A stretch of 64,000 nt of DNA, taken from contig NZ_JACIDW010000012.1 in assembly GCF_014196505.1 (NCBI RefSeq), forward strand, positions 1-64,000, in the 5' to 3' direction. Positions 33,891 to 42,564 of this stretch are shown in pieces. The notes beneath the pieces are model-generated. The model made no database searches. It was not told where the DNA came from and saw only the letters and a program-made list of their open reading frames with translations. A program made the translations under genes and the position numbers. Every line of letters starts with the position of its first letter. Within the stretch, counting starts at the first letter, position 1. This DNA comes from Rhizobium metallidurans (GTDB taxonomy: Bacteria > Pseudomonadota > Alphaproteobacteria > Rhizobiales > Rhizobiaceae).

Positions 33891-34175
33891 ATGATCAGGT
33901 CTGAACTCATTCACATCATCACGCTCCGCAACCCGCATCTCTATCACCATGATGTTGAGAAGATCGTCAGTAGTGTCCTTGATGACATCGGCGACGCCTT
34001 GGCGAACGGTGATCGCGTTGAACTGCGGGGTTTTGGAGTATTTTCCGTCAGACACAGACCGTCTCGTTCCGGTCGAAACCCGAGTAATGGAACAGCGGTC
34101 TTCGTCGAGGAAAAGTGGACGCCGTTCTTTCGTGCCAGCAAAGAGATGCAGGAACGCCTGAACACGAAAGAATAA
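33891..34175 (+). CDS. IHF beta-subunit-like DNA-bending protein
   Basis: A 94-residue member of the HU/IHF family, closest to IHF-beta: MIRSELIHIITLRNPHLYHH, DVEKIVSSVLDDIGDALANG, VELRGFGVFSVRHRPSRSGR, NPSNGTAVFVEEKWTPFFRA. The signature G-F-G-x-F...G-R-N-P is present. It differs in several positions from housekeeping IhfB and is a plasmid paralogue. It could assist integration or transfer by bending DNA. The start follows GAGGACTGG. Confidence 0.9.
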   Translation: MIRSELIHIITLRNPHLYHHDVEKIVSSVLDDIGDALANGDRVELRGFGVFSVRHRPSRSGRNPSNGTAVFVEEKWTPFFRASKEMQERLNTKE

Positions 34176-34190
34176 CTACCCCGGTCTCCT

Positions 34191-34496
34191 TTATGCCGTC
34201 GGGCCAAACGTCTCGACGATTTCACAGCGCGCAACAACGCCTCCCGGACCATGATTTAGCAATGCAAGGATAGCGGCCTGATCCAACGGGATCGTCTCCA
34301 TCTTCTCGAGAACCGTCGTCGCCCATTCCATCTCAGGGTCAACCGCGACGTCCTCCCGCAGAGCAATCACCGCACTGCGCGCATCCTCAAGATTGTCGAA
34401 GAAAATATCCGGAATGCCCGTTGGCTTCCACCTTTCCTCCGGTGGGATGCCAGCAACCGAATAGGTGTAGAAAGTGTACGAAGGTGGGTTTTTCAA
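34191..34496 (-). CDS. Hypothetical protein
   Basis: A 101-residue protein from a TTG start at 34496, placed six bases after AAGGAG; an upstream ATG at 34514 has no such site. It reads KNPPSYTFYTYSVAGIPPEE, then FFDNLEDARSAVIALREDVA and MEWATTVLEKMETIPLDQAA. No family is recognised. It is convergent with the IHF-beta-like gene. Confidence 0.6.
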   Translation of the reverse strand: MKNPPSYTFYTYSVAGIPPEERWKPTGIPDIFFDNLEDARSAVIALREDVAVDPEMEWATTVLEKMETIPLDQAAILALLNHGPGGVVARCEIVETFGPTA

Positions 34497-34630
34497 CGAT
34501 TTCTCCTTGAGCATTGCTGGCGGTCCGCCCCCGCCGTTCAATACTCATTGACCCCCGGCCGCGGGGAGTTCGAAACCGTGTATCCACAGCCCTGTAGCCT
34601 TTAGTTCGCGAGAACCTGGACATACGCCAC

Positions 34631-34669
34631 AGGCTCCCCGACGCTGAAGGTCAAGGAGGGAGCCTTTTT
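34631..34669 (+). terminator. Rho-independent terminator-like hairpin with no gene upstream
   Basis: AGGCTCCC at 34631-34638 pairs exactly with GGGAGCCT at 34658-34665, followed by a T-run, within the 365-bp gap 34542-34907. No + strand gene ends nearby, so it may terminate a small RNA or be the edge of older DNA. Nothing else in the gap is recognised apart from the leader at 34851. Confidence 0.45.
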
Positions 34670-34850
34670 GGTAGGCCCAACCGTTGGATACAGGGGTTTC
34701 GACGCCCCAGAGCAGTGCGTACCGCTCCAAGGGCAGATTACGACATCCTATTGAATTTGTCCTTAATTTTCTGCTGCACCATCGTGCCGACAGAAGGATT
34801 GGCCCTTGAGCGGGGCGGGTGGCGGCGGAGGGAGAGGAGGGATGACCGAA

Positions 34851-34907
34851 GGCGGCGGGTTGGGAGGCTGGAGAGAGTTTCCAGCCGGCCCGCCGAGGAG
34901 CCGGAGA
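34851..34907 (+). promoter_or_regulatory. Purine-rich structured leader, copy 1
   Basis: GGCGGG (34854-34859) pairs with CCCGCC (34889-34894) around an inner GGAGAGAG...TCC stem, preceded by a long purine tract from about 34824 and followed by GGAG and the start codon. The same design recurs before the ParB-like gene at 43876-43917. Function unknown; a leader controlling translation or transcription is likely. Confidence 0.5.
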
Positions 34908-35413
34908 ATGCGTGAGTTACAAAACCGTCGAAGCGAAACCAACCAGAGTGTTGGGAGACATCACCGCCGCCTGTCCGCCAACGCCGGCACTAGCCCTCAG
35001 ATCGCGTTGCCGTTCGTGGCAACGCCGAACTCACTAACCAATCGCATTTCTACGACAAGGGAGATTACAGACCTTCTCGCGCAAGATGCGGCTGTGGCGA
35101 TTGGCATTTCGGGAGGCAAGGACAGCCAGGCCGCCGCAACCGCGACAATCCAATATCTCGATCAAATCGGGCATCGTGGTCCCCGTCTGTTGATCCATGC
35201 CGATCTCGGCTCGGTGGAATGGGCGGATTCACTGCCCACCTGCGAGCGCCTTTCCGCGCAACTCGGCACCGACTTCGTTGTCGTCCGCCGCAAGCAAGGC
35301 GGGCTCATGGACCGATGGGAAAGCCGCTGGCGGTCGAACGTCACGCGATACGAGGGCCTCAGCACGGTGACGCTTGTTCCCTGCTGGAGCACGCCGGCGA
35401 TGAGGTTTTGCAC
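34908..35413 (+). pseudogene. PAPS-reductase-like gene, 5' part (split by mobile element)
   Basis: Residues 1-169 of a phosphoadenosine-phosphosulfate-reductase-type protein. SGGKDS at 68-73 is the PP-loop that binds ATP or PAPS, followed by GPRLLIHADLGSVEWADSLP, VVVRRKQGGLMDRWESRW and LVPCWSTPAMRFCT. The frame then runs into the mobile element and ends at 35510. The other half is at 42565-43255; joining them at the shared CAC gives FCT-FELKTT and a continuous 399-codon gene. Relatives include DndC and other sulfur-transfer or DNA-modification enzymes; the exact reaction is unknown. Start at ATG 34908 after GGAGCCGGAGA. Confidence 0.85.
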
Positions 35414-35506
35414 CACTTATGGGGATACACGGTATGTAAACAACGACGGTTTTGGCTTGTCAACAATGCTTTGGACAACGGCTATGCTGGATTCGGCCAT
35501 TGAAGT

Positions 35507-35553
35507 GTAAATAACATCTGCTTCGAAGCTTCCTTCTTCTGAAGTTTATTTAC
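35507..35553. repeat. Inverted repeat near the left end of the element
   Basis: GTAAATAA (35507-35514) and its exact complement (35546-35553) flank a loop containing the palindrome-rich GCTTCGAAGC. It lies in the 269-bp non-coding left end, 90 bp from the junction, and may be a recombinase binding site or the terminator of the ginABCD operon. Confidence 0.4.
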
Positions 35554-35682
35554 GTTTCGACACGCGCCAACGGTAGCACCCGACCGGCCCGGCGCTGGCC
35601 GGGGTTGCAGAGGGTCGGGCGGGTGCGGATGAGGGGCACCTGGAGCACACAGTTTGCTTTGAAGCGCCGGACGCTGTAGCGT

Positions 35683-36141
35683 TCACATTGATCGTGCTGC
35701 CGGCAATTTCCGGGAACGTGCTAAATTGCCTCGCCTGTTAAGCGGTGGAAGCGGACGATCAAGAAACTCTTCGGTTAAGCCCCGAGTGCTGGCATGATAC
35801 GCCCATCGATGGAACTGTTCGAGCAGAGCATGCTCGCGTTTTTTCAGTTCGGCGTTCTCGCGCTCCAGCCGTTGAAGCCGTTCGAGCGCGGCTTTCAGGG
35901 TTGCTGAGGCCGGTCGAAGATTGCCATTTCCGGCGTGTCTATCCGGGCTGCTGCGATGCGTTTCATAGGCAATACGAATGCGATCATGCTTGAACAGGGC
36001 TTGCCGGGTATAACTGGCGTGGAACTTCGCGGCGATTGACGCAATCAACGCCGGCCATGTGAGGCGGCCTTCCCATGCGCGGATCATCTCAATGATTGCA
36101 TCCACACGTTCGGGGACCAGGTTTGGGGATCTGCGTTTCAT
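35683..36141 (-). CDS. GinD-like small coiled-coil protein of the integration module
   Basis: A 152-residue basic protein: SPNLVPERVDAIIEMIRAWE and LTWPALIASIAAKFHASYTR form a helix-turn-helix-like N-terminus, and LKAALERLQRLERENAELKK is a coiled coil. This architecture matches the small fourth gene of GInt operons and TnpC of Tn554-like elements, thought to modify recombinase activity or orientation. Its ATG at 36141 overlaps the ginC stop (ATGA). The C-terminal 30 residues are basic. Confidence 0.75.
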   Translation of the reverse strand: MKRRSPNLVPERVDAIIEMIRAWEGRLTWPALIASIAAKFHASYTRQALFKHDRIRIAYETHRSSPDRHAGNGNLRPASATLKAALERLQRLERENAELKKREHALLEQFHRWAYHASTRGLTEEFLDRPLPPLNRRGNLARSRKLPAARSM

Positions 36142-38089
36142 GCGAAGGACTCCATGGCAGTTTGCAAGGCGCACGGATCAGCCCGAGATTCAGACGTCTC
36201 GATGCTCTTGAGATAATCATGTGCGGCGCCCTCGGAGAGCGAATAGGTTTCCTGCTTGCCCAACTGGATTACAGCGCCGTCCTCGACACCGGGGTCTTTC
36301 AGGATGGCAATGAGTTGCGCGAGGCGTTTGACGGTGGCGCCATGAACCTCAACCCATTCCTCAGCGCCATAGACTCCATCTGTGACTGCGGCTTGGGCCT
36401 GCTCCAGATGTGCAGTCGCCAGCGTCAGAGAGCGTTCGATCCTCTCCATCCTGTCCGGCAGACCTTTGATGCAGACATGCTCGCGGCAGTCCAGGCAATT
36501 GCGGAACATCTCGCAAGGTGAAGCAGCAAAGTCGTGAATGCAAAACCCATAGAGAGTCGTATGTGCCGTTGGAACCGCCATTGTGACGTATTCCTCTCGG
36601 GAGACCGGCAGATGTTTCGGGATTTCAGCGAGCGGCCCGATGGCTTTTGCGTGATTGCCCACTTTCGCGCGGATTTGTTCGACGATTTCCTCACTTGTCA
36701 CATGATCGTAGAACGCATTTTGATCGGGACTGCGCCGGCCGCTCCATTTGGCGATGTCTATCTGCGACAGGTTTGCCCCCTGCGCCAGAGTATTCAACCA
36801 GTGCCGGAACTGATGGCTTCGAATGGAAAGCCGGCGTTCAGGATCTAGACCCACACGCTGGAAGACAGTCACGCTTCCGGCCTCGTTGTTTTGACCGAGG
36901 GCGTAGGCGATATGGTGGTAGCGGAGCGGCTCTATCATGCAGAGGCTCGGTTCTCCATTCCGGAACAGTCCGTATGGAATCGCCGTCAGCGCATCAGCAT
37001 ATTTCAGACCTGTTTTGCTATCGGCTATCGGAAAGCCTGTCGGCAATAGACCAATGAGATGTTTCTCCAGATCCGCGAACCTGATGACCTGGGCGAATTG
37101 GCCTGATTGCCGTCGGACCTTGGTTACCTGAAGACCTGCGGTCTTGACCCAATATCGTATGACCGGTCGTGTGGGCTTTGCCAATCCAAGCAAAGGGGCG
37201 ATTTCCTCAAGTTCAACAAACTCCTTGCCGCGCAGGTGTTCGTGGCCTTCCGGCAGATACAGTCGCGTTGGGTTATTCTCGTACCATCGGGCGACACTCC
37301 GCGCCTGATCGGTGATTGCATGGATTTTCCGTAGGGCTTCACGGACGACATCCGCCATGGCCGGCAGGATGAGCTTCACATGATCGGCATAGCCTTTGGA
37401 GCCCGCCCACCGCAATCCGAGATACCCGCGTCCATCGTCGCCGGTCTGGTCGACTTCGCAGTTGACAGGCAAGGCGAGAACTTCGTTGATCCGTTCCGGT
37501 GCAGAGCAAAGGATCGCTGCGACCGACGTGGTCAGTACGTCGCGCGGGTCCGATGCCAATTGGAACGCTTGTGCAAGCGCGTCGATTGCCTCCGGATCCG
37601 GTAGAGATCTGCGCTTTCGCGCTTCGAAAGCGTCGCCGACACGGCCATTCGTGCTGGCCCTCTGTTTGGGATATCTCCAGCGAGCGATGGGATGGACGCA
37701 CATCAGGTTCCGGTCTAGGAACCGGGCAATCTGGCCGAGGCGAGGGCCGACCGCGTCTGTGGTCGCAACAGCTCCGTTGGCAATGAGTTCGCTCACGGCC
37801 GCATCGAAGCAGGCTCTGTCACAATCGGCGAGCGAATCTATCCCGGCCTTCTCCATCGCCGTTCCAATGGCCTCGAAGGCTTTGACCGCGCGTACCACCA
37901 CAGTGCTGCTAAGATGCGCGGTCTGGCTCCGCACATACGCTTTCGCAAACATTCGTACGTTGGATATCGGGTCTGTTCCCCCGCCGTCGGGAATCCTGTC
38001 GAAGAACAGATGAATGCGACCCAGTCGGACGCGTCGATCGCCTTTGGCGAAGCTATGGGCGGTGATATCCCGGCCGCGTCCGTCAAGCT
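36138..38089 (-). pseudogene. GinC-like tyrosine recombinase, 3' part (split by IS256)
   Basis: About 649 residues in one open frame from the IS edge to the stop at 36138, including codons above the internal ATG at 37952 (GRDITAHSFAKGDRRVRLGR). The catalytic tyrosine-recombinase residues are present: Arg in LCSAPERINEVLALP, H-x-x-R in SHQFRHWLNTLAQG, and Tyr in QNAFYDHVT. A C-terminal Cys-rich zinc-like stretch (FCIHDFAASPCEMFRNCLDC) and a coiled end follow. The first 52 codons are on the far side of the IS. A shortened protein could start at 37952 but would lack the N-terminus. Confidence 0.82.
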
Positions 38090-39472
38090 GGTGTAATTTC
38101 GGGTGTGGTTCCGGGCCGTCATGATCAGGCGGCTCTGGGTGTAATCTGAAGTGTGGTTTCCTCCTCGATTGTCGGTGGATTCAGCTCGGCCATCGCCTCG
38201 ACCTGCATATATCGGCTGAGAAGCTGCCATTCGTCATTGGCTTCGAGGAGGACCGCGCCGATCAGGCGTATGATGCCATCCTCGTTCGGGAAGATGCCAA
38301 CGACATCGGCACGGCGTTTCACTTCCTTGTTCAGCCGCTCCAGAGGGTTGGTGCTGTGGAGCTTGGTGCGGTGCTGCGCCGGGAAGGCCATGTAGGCCAG
38401 CACGTCGGCTTCGGCGTTGTCCATGAAGGTGCCGAGCTTGGGCCATCTGGCGCGGAGCTGGTCGGCGACATGCCGCCAGGTCTGCATGGCATTGTCATAG
38501 TCGGGCTGGATGAAGGCCTGCCGGATCGCGGCGGCGACCATGGTATGCTGTCCCTTGGGGACGTAGGCGAGTGCGTTGCGCATCGCATGAACCCTGCACC
38601 TCTGCCATGTCGCGCTGAGGATACGGGTGATGGCGGCCTTCAGACCTTCATGAGCATCGGAGATGACCAGTTTGACGCCGGTGAGACCCCGGCGCACGAG
38701 GTCGCGCAGGAAGCTCGTCCAGAACGGCTCGGCTTCGGAAGGGCCGATATGCAGGCCGACGATCTCCCTTTTCCCGTCCGTATTCACGGCCACCGCGATT
38801 ATCGCCGCCACCGACACGATGCGACCGCCCTCACGCACCTTCAGATAGGTGGCGTCGAGCCAGAGGTATGGCCAGTCACCGGAAAGGGGGCGCTTGAGGA
38901 AGGCGTTCACCCGCTCGTCGATATCCTTGCACAGCTTGGAAACGGAAGATTTGGAGATACCGGTCATGCCCATGGCCTGCACCAGTTCATCGACCTTGCG
39001 CGTCGAGACGCCGTTGATCCACGCCTCCTGGATGACGGCGACAAGCGCCTTCTCCACCATCTTCCTCGGCTCCAGGAAGCCGGGAAAGTAGGCTCCCTGC
39101 CGCATCTTCGGTATCTTCAGGTTCAATGTGCCGAGCCGGGTGTCGAGCGAGCGGTCGCGGTAGCCGTTGCGCCAGGTCTGGCGGCCGTCGCCACGTTCAT
39201 AGCGGCCAGCGCCGATCAGGCCGTCAACATCGGCCTCCATGATCAGTTGCAGCACGCTTTCGGCAATCGTCCGCAGGAAATCGCTGTCGCCGCTCTTCGC
39301 GGCAAGTTCGGAAAGAGCTAATCTGTCGTCGGTCATCGGGGTTCCTTTCGGCTGGTTGAAGTCTTGCAACTCCACCTTCTCCGACAGGCCCGGTGCCCAC
39401 CTTGCGCTCAACGAATTCGGCAGCTCATTCTCCACCGCCGTTTCCACCTCAACGCGCCTCCGAAATTACACC
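38090..39472 (-). mobile_element. IS256-family insertion sequence nested in ginC
   Basis: A 1383-bp element bounded by imperfect inverted repeats: GGTGTAATTTCGG at 38090 and its complement ending at 39472. It contains one transposase. The flanking 8-9 bp do not match, so the usual target duplication is missing; a later deletion, recombination between copies or decay could explain this. Confidence 0.85.
38125..39336 (-). CDS. IS256-family transposase (DDE, mutator type)
   Basis: A 403-residue transposase. The IS256 hallmarks are in order: YERGDGRQTWRNGYRDRSLD at the N-terminus, GVSTRKVDELVQAMG with the helix-turn-helix, the first catalytic Asp in YLWLDATYLKVREGG, the second in LVISDAHEGLKAAI, the C-x-x-H in QRCRVHAMRNAL, and the Glu in NPLERLNKEVKRRADVVGIF. 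Starts MTDDRLALSELA after GAAAGGAACCCCG; a GTG further upstream is less likely. It appears intact and potentially active. Confidence 0.95.
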   Translation of the reverse strand: MTDDRLALSELAAKSGDSDFLRTIAESVLQLIMEADVDGLIGAGRYERGDGRQTWRNGYRDRSLDTRLGTLNLKIPKMRQGAYFPGFLEPRKMVEKALVAVIQEAWINGVSTRKVDELVQAMGMTGISKSSVSKLCKDIDERVNAFLKRPLSGDWPYLWLDATYLKVREGGRIVSVAAIIAVAVNTDGKREIVGLHIGPSEAEPFWTSFLRDLVRRGLTGVKLVISDAHEGLKAAITRILSATWQRCRVHAMRNALAYVPKGQHTMVAAAIRQAFIQPDYDNAMQTWRHVADQLRARWPKLGTFMDNAEADVLAYMAFPAQHRTKLHSTNPLERLNKEVKRRADVVGIFPNEDGIIRLIGAVLLEANDEWQLLSRYMQVEAMAELNPPTIEEETTLQITPRAA

Positions 39473-39628
39473 ACGTGCGCGGACGCTACCGATATCCCAG
39501 CAATCGGAATCAAAATCGAGGTGTGGGTCGAACGCCGCGACCTCGTCCCTTGAATGGGTAATGAAGGCGGCAATGTTGGCCTGCGCATCGACACGTGATC
39601 GAGAGATTAACGGAGTGGGCATAGTCAT
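39473..39628 (-). pseudogene. GinC-like recombinase, 5' part
   Basis: The first 52 codons: MTMPTPLISRSRVDAQANIA, then FITHSRDEVAAFDPHLDFDS and DCWDIGSVRAR, cut by the IS. The ATG overlaps the ginB stop (ATGA), as at the other gene joints, which identifies the true ginC start. Without the IS the protein would be about 700 residues. Confidence 0.75.
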
Positions 39629-41163
39629 TTGGTTGCCCTCCCGACCATCTCACCGCATTTCCTAACCAGGTCGGCCACTGCGAGGATCGTGAGATCGTTG
39701 ACGGCCGCGATACGCAGGTCGGCCGTGTTTGCAAGTATTTCCCTCTCTTGCAGCAAGCTATCCAACAAGCTTTCGTGTGGCGCATCCAGCCATGGATTGA
39801 AGAAGGTGCACGTGTAGCAGGCTAGTGGTGCTGCAAGCCGGCAATAATCGTGTTTGCCACAAGTGCCGACGGATTCGAGTTGTGAGCGCGTGGCGGTATG
39901 GATGATCCTTCCGCGGTCGGTATCCTGACGCATTACGAGCGTCCCTGCGAATGCTTGGGCGACAGGCGCCAGTTGAAGTGCAAGCGCCTTGTCGATGCGT
40001 TCCATCATCGCTGGACGGGTTTCGACGTAGATCAAGCTAGAGTCGATCCAGCTATGGTCTAGCAAATCGGCGATAACGGAAGCGGAATGTCCCTCGGCCG
40101 CAGCCCGCGTGCCGAGGGTGCGCCTGATCCGGCTCTGGAACAAGTGAAGCTTTCGTCCGGTTCTATGGGATGTAACGGCCAGGTCCTTCAGCAGTCTGCG
40201 TAGCTTCTCAGCCATGGACTTACCCGAATGATGACCGCGCAGTCCGATGTCGCCCATATTGATCGAGCTGCGGTCCGACAGGAAGATCGGAGCTACTTCG
40301 GGAGCAACATCATGCGCGACTGCCCATTCTCGGGCCTCATCGCACTGCTGTTGAATGAGCGTGCCGAGCGCAGGCGCAAGTTCACGCGGGCGGAAGATCG
40401 TTCGCGGGCGAATGCCCTTGCCCTGCTTGATCCGGGTAACCTGCAAGATAAAGATCTTGCTGTTATCCTGCCGAGCGCTGACCGTGAAGTCACCACATTT
40501 CAGCATGGCGAGCTGTAATGGTCTCGCGCCAAGCGTGATCGCCAGCATCAACAGCGTGTAATTGGAGGTAGTAAGTTTGCCTTCGGTGAAGGCGTTGCGG
40601 ATGGCGGAGAGGAGGTTTTCATATTCCATATCCGTGAGAGGACCGGTTTCCGGATCCAGCGTCCTGACAGCGGCGCCGACCTCGTGGTGTTTGGTCTCGA
40701 GGTCGGGCAATCTGATGAGCAAATCATCATCGAGGCCGCCAATGCCGAGATCGACCCAGAGCAACAGGTGCTCCTTCAGGCGTCGCAATTTGTAAAGCTC
40801 TTTGGCTTTCAACGATGCCCCATACCGTAAGACATCCCTGAGACTGATCATCTCCACGGCTCTCCCAGGCATTTCCTCGGCCAGGAAGCGGATCAGCACC
40901 CGGTAGGCGGTCAGCGCCTGAGACGCGCGGGATGGTGCCGCCGACACCAGCAACGCACGGCAGACGTCTTTGATTTGCTGACGTAGCTCAGGTGAAGCGC
41001 CGGGGAGATTGTTGAAGTTGAATGAAGCGGGTCCTGACGGTGTCGCTACCACCCACACATCATCCATCGGAATGAAAGCATGTCCGTCGACCGTGTGGAG
41101 AACCTGATCCCCGGACATAGATTCGATGGCAGCTTTCGCCGCATGTAACGGCGCGAGCTTCAT
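39625..41163 (-). CDS. GinB-like tyrosine recombinase
   Basis: A 512-residue phage-integrase-type recombinase, the second of the trio. Catalytic residues: Arg in ITLGARPLQLAMLKC, then the SRIRRTLGTRAAAEGHS region with the second Arg (the usual H-x-x-R is not typical here), and DHSWIDSSLIYVETRP with His and Tyr. A Cys-containing segment, KHDYCRLAAPLACYTCTFFN, suggests a metal-binding cluster near the C-terminus as in GinC. Its start overlaps the ginA stop and its stop overlaps the ginC start. Intact and of usual length. Confidence 0.82.
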   Translation of the reverse strand: MKLAPLHAAKAAIESMSGDQVLHTVDGHAFIPMDDVWVVATPSGPASFNFNNLPGASPELRQQIKDVCRALLVSAAPSRASQALTAYRVLIRFLAEEMPGRAVEMISLRDVLRYGASLKAKELYKLRRLKEHLLLWVDLGIGGLDDDLLIRLPDLETKHHEVGAAVRTLDPETGPLTDMEYENLLSAIRNAFTEGKLTTSNYTLLMLAITLGARPLQLAMLKCGDFTVSARQDNSKIFILQVTRIKQGKGIRPRTIFRPRELAPALGTLIQQQCDEAREWAVAHDVAPEVAPIFLSDRSSINMGDIGLRGHHSGKSMAEKLRRLLKDLAVTSHRTGRKLHLFQSRIRRTLGTRAAAEGHSASVIADLLDHSWIDSSLIYVETRPAMMERIDKALALQLAPVAQAFAGTLVMRQDTDRGRIIHTATRSQLESVGTCGKHDYCRLAAPLACYTCTFFNPWLDAPHESLLDSLLQEREILANTADLRIAAVNDLTILAVADLVRKCGEMVGRATK

Positions 41164-42416
41164 TCCTTTTCTCCTTCACCGATCACATGGCGTTGGATTT
41201 TCATAGAAGCATCGGCGGCAAGACGGCGGGTTCGACGTGTCAGATAGACGTCTGCGCTCCTCGATGTTTCCGACCAACCCATCGCATGATTGCGTGCGCG
41301 GCGCTCATCTTCGGTTGAAAGTTTCGCCCGGTCCGCGATTTCCGAGAAGTCTTCGTTCCAACTGTGGCGCAGGACATGGCATGACAGATCGTCCCCAAGC
41401 TGGGGATGGTGTAGTCGAAGCCCGCGGAAGATCTTGGTGACGGACGACAACGACAGGGGTGCCCCGTCATCTGCCACGAACAGAAAGTCGTGTTTTCTTG
41501 CCGCCCGAAGTTTCGAGCGGTGCCTGACGATGTGTTCATGGGTCATATAGGCAAGTTCATCGCTTATGCCGATGCTTCGTTCCCGTGTCTTGGTGTTGGG
41601 CTGGAGTCTCCGAGGGTCACTGGCATCGTCTTGCCGACGCACAATGTCAGCCATGTTGCTACGAAAGTTGAGCGCCTTGATCCTTAGACCCAGCAGCTCA
41701 CCTCGACGCAGACCAGTGCCAATACCCCATAGAATAAGCAGACGGTTCCGATCGCGATGGAATTCACTCGACCACGGATTGTCGATCGACTGAGGATCGA
41801 TGACACGAAGCAACTCAGCCTTGGCGTCCCTGCCCAGGCTCATTCTCGCCAGCATCACCCGACCGGAAGGTATGCGAGCGCTCAGTCGATCAAGGAAGCC
41901 TTGAAGCAATTCCATGTAACGGATGCGCTGCTGGAGCGTTGAGGTTATCCGGGAGGAGGTCACCTCGCCCAGCCAGCCAAGGTAGGTTCTGGCGTAATGA
42001 AGACGGATACTTGCCGTGGTGGCTGACACACTGTCTCGCATTGGCTTTGCTGATAGCGCTCCCTGCCTACCTTGTTCGCCGCGAAGTGTTCGACGCGACA
42101 TTGCAACCAGTTCATCGAGCTCGTGCGCATCAAGGAATCTGCCGTCGATAAATCTTTCCTGAAGTGCGATCGAACGAAGCTCGGTAAATGCCAGAAGGAA
42201 CTGAACCCCGCGAAGCGCCTGTTCGATGGTGGCAGCGGACCCGCTTCCGGGGCGCACTACCGTCGTGGCGTAAACACACGCGTCGAACTCAGGCATGCCC
42301 GTATCCACTCGGACGAGCATCGGCATGCGTTCGCCGCTTCCAAAGACAATGGTTCGAATGCGGTGAGGTGGTGAAACATACTTGCTCGGGACAGAGCCGA
42401 TTTGGCGCATCAACAT
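41160..42416 (-). CDS. GinA-like tyrosine recombinase
   Basis: A 418-residue recombinase, first in the operon. SAM-like N-terminal core at about 60-200, catalytic domain after it: Arg in GIGTGLRRGELLGLRI, H-x-x-R in SCHVLRHSWNEDFSE, and Tyr in SADVYLTRRTRR. I start at ATG 42416, after GAGGATCCT; the frame stays open to 42491, closer to the element end. Together with GinB and GinC it should excise and integrate the element at specific sites. Promoter in 42417-42564. Confidence 0.83.
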   Translation of the reverse strand: MLMRQIGSVPSKYVSPPHRIRTIVFGSGERMPMLVRVDTGMPEFDACVYATTVVRPGSGSAATIEQALRGVQFLLAFTELRSIALQERFIDGRFLDAHELDELVAMSRRTLRGEQGRQGALSAKPMRDSVSATTASIRLHYARTYLGWLGEVTSSRITSTLQQRIRYMELLQGFLDRLSARIPSGRVMLARMSLGRDAKAELLRVIDPQSIDNPWSSEFHRDRNRLLILWGIGTGLRRGELLGLRIKALNFRSNMADIVRRQDDASDPRRLQPNTKTRERSIGISDELAYMTHEHIVRHRSKLRAARKHDFLFVADDGAPLSLSSVTKIFRGLRLHHPQLGDDLSCHVLRHSWNEDFSEIADRAKLSTEDERRARNHAMGWSETSRSADVYLTRRTRRLAADASMKIQRHVIGEGEKE

Positions 42417-42564
42417 AGGATCCTCAAAAGTTAACAGTTGGGCGAGGTATCCCATAAAGCCGGATGGTGAGCGCCAGTGAGAGATCGTCAACAGGACAAA
42501 AATGGCTTTTGAACAGGAAGTTAAGCCACTTTGTTGTCAATTCAATCGGAGGTCACCTTAACAC
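42417..42564. other. Right end of the element (non-coding, promoter of ginABCD)
   Basis: A 148-bp AT-richer stretch between the GinA start and the right junction. It contains TTGACAACAAAGTGGCTTAA on the - strand, and a TTGTCAAC at the other end (about 35457) is similar, so both may belong to recombinase binding sites. No gene is seen. Confidence 0.4.

Larger units (their letters stand above)
35414..42564. mobile_element. GInt/Tn554-like element with four-gene recombinase operon
   Basis: A 7151-bp insertion splitting the PAPS-reductase-like gene. Edges were set by restoring that gene's frame at CAC (35411-35413 and 42562-42564), accurate to a few bases. It contains only ginA-ginB-ginC-ginD on the - strand, an IS256 copy nested in ginC, and about 270 and 150 bp of non-coding ends. 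Three large tyrosine recombinases plus a small protein define GInts (and related Tn554/RIT elements). With no cargo and without the IS the element would be about 5.8 kb. No target duplication longer than the CAC is visible. Confidence 0.82.

Noticed and set aside
38356..39321. A 321-codon + strand frame opposite the IS256 transposase
   Set aside because: Shadow of the transposase gene with its conserved DDE motifs.
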